Below are positions 58,311 to 64,000 of a DNA stretch of 64,000 nucleotides, one piece after another. This stretch comes from Brachypterus glaber (taxonomy: Eukaryota > Arthropoda > Insecta > Coleoptera > Kateretidae), in the NCBI GenBank assembly GCA_958510825.1, contig OY294044.1:75934895-75998894 (forward strand), read 5' to 3'. Within the stretch, counting starts at the first letter, position 1; each line of letters begins with the position of its first letter. The notes beneath the pieces were generated by a model. That model was given only the letters and a program-made list of their open reading frames with translations. It was not told the DNA's origin and did not search any database. Both the position numbers and the translations under genes were made by a program.

Positions 58311-58380
58311 CTGAAAAAAAAAATATAAAAATGAAATACACAGAGAAAAATGTAAAACTAATAACAAATACAAAAAAAGT

Positions 58381-58631
58381 CAGTTTCCCAGATGAGATAA
58401 ACATTTCTATACATTTTTAGGGTCACTGAATCCAAATCTGGGGTTGGTTTGACTAGTTCAGGTCGGATTTCGTTGCTAGCCTCAATAAAATGATGAAAGT
58501 TAAAACTCATTTCATCACTTTTTTGAGGTTAGCACGAAATGCGAACTGACCGAGTCAAACCAACCCTAGATTCCGATTCAGCGACTCCAAAAACGTATAG
58601 AAATGTTTGTCTCGTTTGGGGAAACGAGCTT
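58381..58631. mobile_element. MITE, uninterrupted copy of the 581-1111 element
   Basis: Left arm TTTCCCAGATGAGATAAACA, GTCACTGAATCCAAATCTGG; right arm the inverse (CTAGATTCCGATTCAGCGAC, GAAATGTTTGTCTCGTTTGG). Arms are about 115 bp with a ~20-bp loop. It is about 70 bp upstream of the first visible formin acceptor. Confidence 0.88.
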
Positions 58632-58833
58632 TTTTTTGTATGCCTGTGTAATGGATAAAATACATTTTGTTGATTTCAAAGTTAGAATCCAAGATATCCA
58701 TTAATTATTTTTAATTTTTAAAATATTAAAAAATTAAGAAACACATTTTTTATGTTTTACTAATCATTTAAAAGTTGAAATACACAATAAAATATTTTGT
58801 TGGTATTTTTTCCTGTTTTTGTTTTCCTTTTCA

Positions 58834-58976
58834 TGGGCGGATTTAGTGGGGGCATGGGGGCCATGCCCCCCCCCCAGCGAGATATATTAGCATAGCTTCA
58901 AAATTATATTTTTGGCGAAAGCGCATTTTTTTTCCTTATGGATGCCTCCCCCCCCTTTAAGTGAAATAAATCCGCC
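58834..58976. repeat. Short inverted-repeat element GGGCGGATTTA
   Basis: ATGGGCGGATTTAGTGGGGG at the left pairs with GAAATAAATCCGCCCCTG at the right. A CCCCCCTAAATCCGCCC end also occurs alone at 37780. Termini are short. Confidence 0.55.
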
Positions 58977-59563
58977 CCTGTTCCTTTTTGCTCTAAATTT
59001 TTCAATGGAACGGCAAAAAGTTAATGACCAAAAAAAGGTCGACAACTCCATAATTTTCCCAACTAGAGAGCGGATTTTCCAACGCGAGAGTGGTTGGGGG
59101 TAAGGGTGTATTTTTCTACAACCAAGTTTTTTTATTTTTTTTTTTTTAATCTTTTTGGCTTAGTTAAATACAAATAAAGTTAAGTAACTACTAACTACGT
59201 GTTAATATGAATTTAATCAAAGAATAATAGCTCTTAAAATTTGGTTTTTATAAAGGATGGATAAAAATAGAATAACGACAGTGTTAACTCTAAATTTAGT
59301 GTATATTTAGATCTTTTCATTTTAAAGCACAAGCTAAAATAGGTGAACCCTATTTGTATTACTGGATTATCTGGTTAGTCATGAAGTAATTTTAGAACTA
59401 GTAATTTAGAACTTTTATTTTCATTTAATTTGCTGAAAACAACACGAATTAAAAAATGTATTTTTTAACGAAACGAAACTTAAAAGTCAAATTTTCCAAT
59501 TTTTTTTAAAAAGTAAGAAATATAAAAAATATTTTTTTTCTTGTTTTACATTACATTAATGTA

Positions 59564-59893
59564 CGAGGGGCATTTCACAGGAGCGGTATTTCGTCCCTTC
59601 GAAAGTCGATATGAGGCGATATCTGGGGCAATATCGAGGCGATATCGGGCGATCTCGAGGCGATATTGGGCGATCTCGAGGCAATATGAGCGATATTAAT
59701 TACTGTAAAAGGCGATATTTCGTCCCGAAAATGAAGAGTTACATAGGGAACCTTCAAGTATTACGTAATTATTAATAATTGATCATTTTGGACCCCACCC
59801 CCCCTGTAACGCTATTTTCCTATACCATTAACATGGGCGGAACACCCCCACCCCCTAGGAGTTACGTAATACTTGAACGTTCCAATACCCCTC
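59564..59893. mobile_element. GCGATAT repeat element, copy 2, carrying a nested MITE
   Basis: TGTACGAGGGGCATTTCACA at the left and ATACCCCTCGTTAATGTA at the right form inverted ends. GCGGTATTTCGTCCC and GGCGATATTTCGTCCC are inner inverted copies around ~22-bp GGCGATATTGGGCGATCTCG units. At 59746 the element is cut by a MITE; the copy at 10861 reads straight through (GACATACCCC). Confidence 0.82.
59746..59884. mobile_element. MITE 'TTCAAGTATTACGTAAC', nested copy
   Basis: GGGAACCTTCAAGTATTACG at the left is inverted at the right (TTACGTAATACTTGAACGTT). ATA occurs on both sides and only once in the empty site at 10996. The centre matches 44600 (TAACGCTATTTTCCTATACC). Confidence 0.88.
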
Positions 59894-60104
59894 GTTAATG
59901 TATAAAGTAAATCTTACATTAGGCGAATTTGGTAATATGTAAGTTTGTAGCAAAACCAAACTAACTAATGAAATTCGCTAAAATTGAAAGTAAGAAATTC
60001 TACTGGTTACCTAACTTTATATTGCTAAGAATTCGCACACCATCGCCAAAAATGCATAATTCTAATGCACACCCTAATGGGTGGTCCAAACTTTAAAATC
60101 TTTT

Positions 60105-61045
60105 GCTCTCCCATTTTGAAAAATTTCAAAATTTCGGAAAGCAAAAATTTTCAATTTTTTTTTGCGTATTTTTACCTTTTGTGACGTTTTGTGTCGATAT
60201 AAATCAATTTCAAGCAAAAAAAAATTGTCGGTCGATCGTTCAAGCCAAGCTAGAGAATTTGGCACACAGGTATGTTACCAAAAGTTCTCGATCGGAATTA
60301 TTTTTGGTGAACATTGGCGGCATGGGGAAAAATACATTTTTTTACAAAAATTAGAAAATTGCTATATAGGAGTTTTTAAAGTTGCTGAAATTAAATCTGA
60401 TAATAAAATTTTTCTAACTCCACCCCCGCCGGGCTGAGGGGGTAAATATTTTAAATTATTTTCGTCAAAATTGGTATATGAGGATTTTTGGCGTCGACGA
60501 ATATCAATCTGATAATTTTTTTGTAATTTCACCTCCTGCGGGGTGGGGGTAGTTTTTGTGAAAATTGGTATATTGGAGTTTTTGAGGTTTGAAAGTGAAT
60601 CTGATTATAAAAAAATCTAACTCCACCCCCAAAGAGGCGGGGGGTAGTTTTCGTGAAAATTGGTATATTGGGCTTTTTCAGGTCGCTGAAAGTGAATCTG
60701 GTAATAAAAAAATTCTTACTCCACCCCCTGAGGGACAGGGGGTAGTTTTCTTGAAAATTTATATAATGGGGTTTTTGAGGTCGCTAAAACTTAATCTTAT
60801 AATAAAATTCTAATTTCACCCCCTGAGGGGTGGGGAGGTATTTTTGTGAAAATTGATATATTGGGGTTTTTAAGGTTGATGAAAGAGAATCTGATAATAA
60901 AAAATCTAACTCCACCCCCTAAGAGGCGGGGGTAGTTTTCGTGAAAACTGTTATAATTTTAAGGTTACTAAAAGTGAATCTTATAATAAAAAATCCATTT
61001 TACGCGCGGAGGTGAAAAATGGGAAAGCTCTTTTACTGGGCAGTG
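60105..61045. mobile_element. Satellite-bearing foldback element, copy 6
   Basis: It runs from CTCTCCCATTTTGAAAAATT to AATGGGAAAGCTCTTTTACT then GGGCAGTG. It has one 107-bp-type unit, a GTCGGTCGATCG scrap and about seven ~95-bp satellite units (GTAGTTTTCGTGAAAATTGG, GAAAGTGAATCTGATAATAA, CCACCCCCTGAGGG). Open frames across it only reflect the unit length. Confidence 0.87.
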
Positions 61046-61421
61046 TATTTTATTTGTGCTGGTTAGAACGTTTTACCCGAAAAAAAAAACTTGTCCAGAT
61101 TTTTCCTAAAAATCGAGGTTTTGCCAGCACTCAGCCTAATAGATCAAACAAATCCCTAGTAGAAATAAGTCTTTAATGAAATAACCTTATTCAATTCTAT
61201 AGTAGTAGTAAATAAATAACTTAAACAAAGCGTTCTTTATCGTCATATCGGATGACACCCTTTAATGTTGACATTAAAAAATGCAAGGAAAAAATCAGTA
61301 GCTAAGTTTATGGTAGTTTCATTTTAGACGACTAACATGCGGGTGTTACTGTATTACAAGTCAGTGGCGTGTGTGCAAAATTGCGGCGGCCTTCTCTCTA
61401 AACTTTTAAAAAAATTACATT

Positions 61422-62283
61422 ATTATTATTATTATTATTATTATGATTTGATTTAGATAAGAGTTGAGGTAAGACCTATTATAACTCAAAAAGCAAAAAC
61501 TAATAACTAATTGAATAAGAGAAGATAAAACAGATAATAGAGAGATAATTAATTAACTATAACTAAATATTATTTAATCTATCGATTTTGTTTTTAGGAG
61601 GAAGTGAGTTCCAAGTAGTAAACACTGTTGCTAAGGAAGAACTCTCTGCATCTAGTATAGTAGCGTTCATGAGTTAATTTGTAATCATGTCTCCGAAGAT
61701 TACCAATATTAATACTAAAGATATTACTAAGATCCGTTGAATAGGTGCCATGTAGAATTCTATATGTTGTTATTAAGTCGCCTCTGGCCAGCCTGTCTAG
61801 TTGGGAAGTGAGATTCCACATTCGTAGTCTATCATTGTATTCGGATCGGACTCTTCCATAGGGTAGTCTAGTAGTACTTCTCTGCATAGCCTCAATTTGA
61901 TTTTTTATCTCTTGCAAGAATAGGAAACCATACCGAACTACAATATCCTAAATTTGGGCGAACATATGTTTTATAAAGGCACAAAGCAGTTTCACTAGAT
62001 GGCCTAGAAAAAACTTAATAAAACAAAAATAACTTTCATTTAGCACTATTAGAGATATTAGTTATGTGGTCCGACCAAGTTAGATCACTGTTAGTAACAC
62101 CTAAGTCGGTTTGCTTATCTACTTTTTTTAAAGTTACATTATTTAATACATAATCCTTTTGTGGATTGTTTTTCCCGATGTGGAGGACAGAACACTTCGA
62201 CTCGTTCAAAGGAATAAGCCAGTCTGTTACCCACTTAGAAATAGCTTCCAAATCTCCTTGCAGAACATCATAGCTCACCAATT
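61422..62283 (-). mobile_element. LINE remnant of a second family
   Basis: Minus-strand frames 62281-62036 (VSYDVLQGDLEAISKWVTDW, LNESKCSVLHIGK, LGVTNSDLTWSDHI) and 61917-61594 (IEAMQRSTTRLPYG, DRLARGDLITTYRILHG) are the thumb and C-terminal parts of a non-LTR reverse transcriptase. A frame break lies near 61930-62035. The 3' end is an (ATT)n/(AAT)n tail at 61422-61444. It differs clearly from the two other LINE families here; the RGDLITTYRILHG motif is common in CR1/L2-like elements. Confidence 0.85.
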
Positions 62284-62603
62284 ATTATCACCAATTAGAA
62301 TAGCGTTATTCTTTAATGATTGTCAATGACAGATTTACTAGATTCTGGCATACTGTGCTCCTATGATTTTTATGATTGTTCAGAATTTTCGATGCCAAAT
62401 ATTGTTGATGATTGTGGAAGAATGTTAAATGATTGTGCCAGATTGTTAACGAAGGTGGATGATTGTAATGAGTCGAGTGTTGGTGATTGTTAACGACTGT
62501 AAATGACTATTTTTGCTCATCATGATGTTCATGATCACTGGTCGTATCGACTTATTATTAGAGATCGGACTTTACCGAGTCGTGACGTCAAAATCCATAA
62601 CGG
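62284..62603. repeat. TGATTGT-rich tract
   Basis: GATGATTGT, AATGATTGT, GTGATTGTTAACGA and related words recur at least eight times between 62320 and 62500 without fixed period. No gene is supported. Confidence 0.5.
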
Positions 62604-63097
62604 GGTACAACAAAATAATAATTTTATAAAAATGTTTTATAAGCTATCAAACTACTACATTTACAAAGAAAAGTATATAAATATTATGAAAATCCCGTAA
62701 TGTTTTTATTTAAGCAAAAGAAAAAAAAAACATAACAGATCCGAAAATTATGATTTAGTTGGACTTTTAAATAATCCAAAATTTATTTAATAGTATTGTA
62801 ACATGGTGGCTGGTTATTACATTTATCAAGATAAAAAAAATCTGCCTGGCCAATAACAGCTCACGAGACGTTTATAACTTGTGAAAACTGTTTTTAAAAA
62901 TTTCTTCTAAATTATTATTTTTACTCAAATCTTTTGTTTTTCATATAAATAAAATATAAATAAAATACAAAATTAAACAACTAAAACTTATAGTGTTTGT
63001 AGAAAAAACAAACTACCGACGAAATCTTTTTGTTTTATTTAATTGGTTAGAATCACGCGCATGCGGAAACAAGGTTTTTATTGCAAGTAAATTGAGT

Positions 63098-63325
63098 CAT
63101 TTCACTAACGCCTACGTCCCACATTCAACTCGGTCTTTCGCGCTGTTGCCAAATTGTACAATTTAATTTATCTTTGGTTTTTGGTCGTTTTTTTTGCTTT
63201 GGTTTTTGGTTGTTTTGGTGTTTTTTTGCAAAAAAAAACTCCAAAACAAAAAATTTAATATATCTGCACAATTTGAAAAGCGCGAAAGACCGAGTTGAAT
63301 TTGGGACGTAGACGCTAGTAGTCGT
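63098..63325. repeat. Nested foldback upstream of the zinc-finger ORF
   Basis: ACGCCTACGTCCCACATTCA and ACTCGGTCTTTCGCGCTGTT are inverted at 63278-63316 (AGCGCGAAAGACCGAGTTGA, TTTGGGACGTAGACGC). Arms of ~55 bp flank a loop of repeated TTTTGGT and AAAAC words. It is either another MITE or part of the ORF's promoter region. Confidence 0.82.
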
Positions 63326-63465
63326 TTTGTTTGATTTAGCAATGCGAATTAATTTCTTTTTTCGCTCCAACTTTTTCTTTTTAATATATCCATTGAGCCT
63401 AATTTAATATTATTAATTTATATTATTTGTCACCGTTCATTTCATTAGTTAAATTCCTTAATAAA

Positions 63466-63660
63466 ATGTTCGTAAAACCATTACTTACTAAGGTTATATC
63501 GTGGATTGAAGATTATCCAAAACTAGAGTTTGACGGAAATATTTTACACTGCACATTTTGTAAAAAAGACTTAACCTGGGAAAGAAAAACTAATATTTTA
63601 AGACATGTGAACACAAAAACCCATACAGGAGATGAGGAGCAAGGACAATTTAATATTTAA
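63466..63660 (+). CDS. Small C2H2/BED-like zinc-finger protein (64 aa)
   Basis: The frame encodes 64 residues from MFVKPLLTKVISW to GQFNI and is intact. It has one candidate zinc site, C29-x2-C32-x14-H47-x5-H53, in the context HCTFCKKDLTWERKTNILRH, VNTKTH. The spacing and the SNILRH-like helix resemble the single finger of CGGBP1-type and BED-type DNA-binding domains, which derive from hAT transposases. There is nothing of the catalytic domain. I use the ATG at 63466; the open frame extends 39 bp upstream without another Met. It sits between long inverted repeats, so I infer an element-encoded DNA-binding protein or a domain fragment. Expression is unknown. Confidence 0.6.
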   Translation: MFVKPLLTKVISWIEDYPKLEFDGNILHCTFCKKDLTWERKTNILRHVNTKTHTGDEEQGQFNI

Positions 63661-64000
63661 AGTCAGTAAAAAAATACAAAATTAATTTTAATCACAAGTT
63701 ATAAAAGTCACGTGACCGTTTATTGCGAATAAAAAAGGATTGGCCAGGCAGATTTTTTTTAACTTGGTAAAAGTAATACCCAGCCACCATGCCACAATAC
63801 TATAAAATTAAATTTGGATTATTAAAGAGCCCAACAAAATCGTAATTTTCAGAATTGTTATTTTTTAAAATTTTCTTTTACCTTAATAACACGTTACGGG
63901 ATTTTCATAATATTTATATTATTTTCTTTGGTAATGTAGTAGTTTGGAAACATATTAAACATTTTTATAAAATTAATATGAATTTGTTAACTTATTGTAG

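Larger units (their letters stand above)
62604..64000. mobile_element. Element with ~290-bp inverted repeats enclosing a zinc-finger ORF
   Basis: The left arm (about 62604-62897) carries ATTATGAAAATCCCGTAA, AACATGGTGGCTGGTTATTA and AAAAATCTGCCTGGCCAAT; the right arm (about 63688-64000) is the inverse of each (ATTGGCCAGGCAGATTTTTT, TAATACCCAGCCACCATG, TTACGGGATTTTCATAAT). The arms are some 80-85% alike by eye. The right arm reaches the window edge, so the outer boundary is uncertain. It encloses a nested hairpin and one ORF. No full transposase is present. Confidence 0.8.

Overview
The window is AT-rich eukaryotic DNA, almost certainly from an insect with a transposon-swollen genome. The one host gene I can support is a formin of the FMNL class (Drosophila Frl/CG32138, vertebrate FMNL1-3). 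It lies on the minus strand and spans nearly the whole window. Nine coding exons are visible between 58310 and 1241, all bounded by AG and GT, and every junction that can be tested keeps the reading frame. The exons run from the GBD/FH3 regulatory region through a coiled coil, a proline-rich FH1 segment cut by a 200-base run of N, and the N-terminal part of the FH2 actin-nucleating domain. The first exon(s), beyond 58310, and the rest of FH2 with the C-terminal tail, before 1241, are outside the window or not recognised. Two introns are very large (about 22.2 kb and 25.9 kb). The species cannot be fixed from the sequence; a beetle is a guess.

By region: 1-6.5 kb holds the FH2 exons separated by foldback elements. 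6.5-10.1 kb holds the FH1, coiled-coil and GBD/FH3 exons plus one copy of a satellite-bearing element. 10.1-32.2 kb is one intron. It carries a nearly full-length but broken non-LTR retrotransposon (11.7-15.5 kb), an 857-bp tandem duplication, a tRNA-derived SINE, nested foldback elements, TTAA-type and hAT-like elements, and a second LINE remnant. 32.2 kb has a small exon. 32.3-58.2 kb is the largest intron: a 115-bp satellite, a TTAA-bounded element with a repeated internal motif, many foldback elements (one with arms of over 500 bp) and CpG-punctuated AT repeats. 58.3-64 kb, upstream of the first visible coding exon, holds another foldback element, another satellite element, a different LINE remnant, and at the right edge an element with inverted repeats of roughly 290 bp enclosing a small intact C2H2/BED-like zinc-finger ORF.

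The accessory content is mostly non-autonomous DNA transposons. Several nested insertions can be ordered because uninterrupted copies of the target exist elsewhere in the window. All of it between 1241 and 58310 is expected to be transcribed as formin pre-mRNA, so the long hairpins could in principle form dsRNA; that is inference. The least ordinary items are the zinc-finger element at 62.6-64 kb, the TTAA element at 35.3-36.2 kb with its repeated motif, and the foldback family with embedded ~98-bp satellite units.
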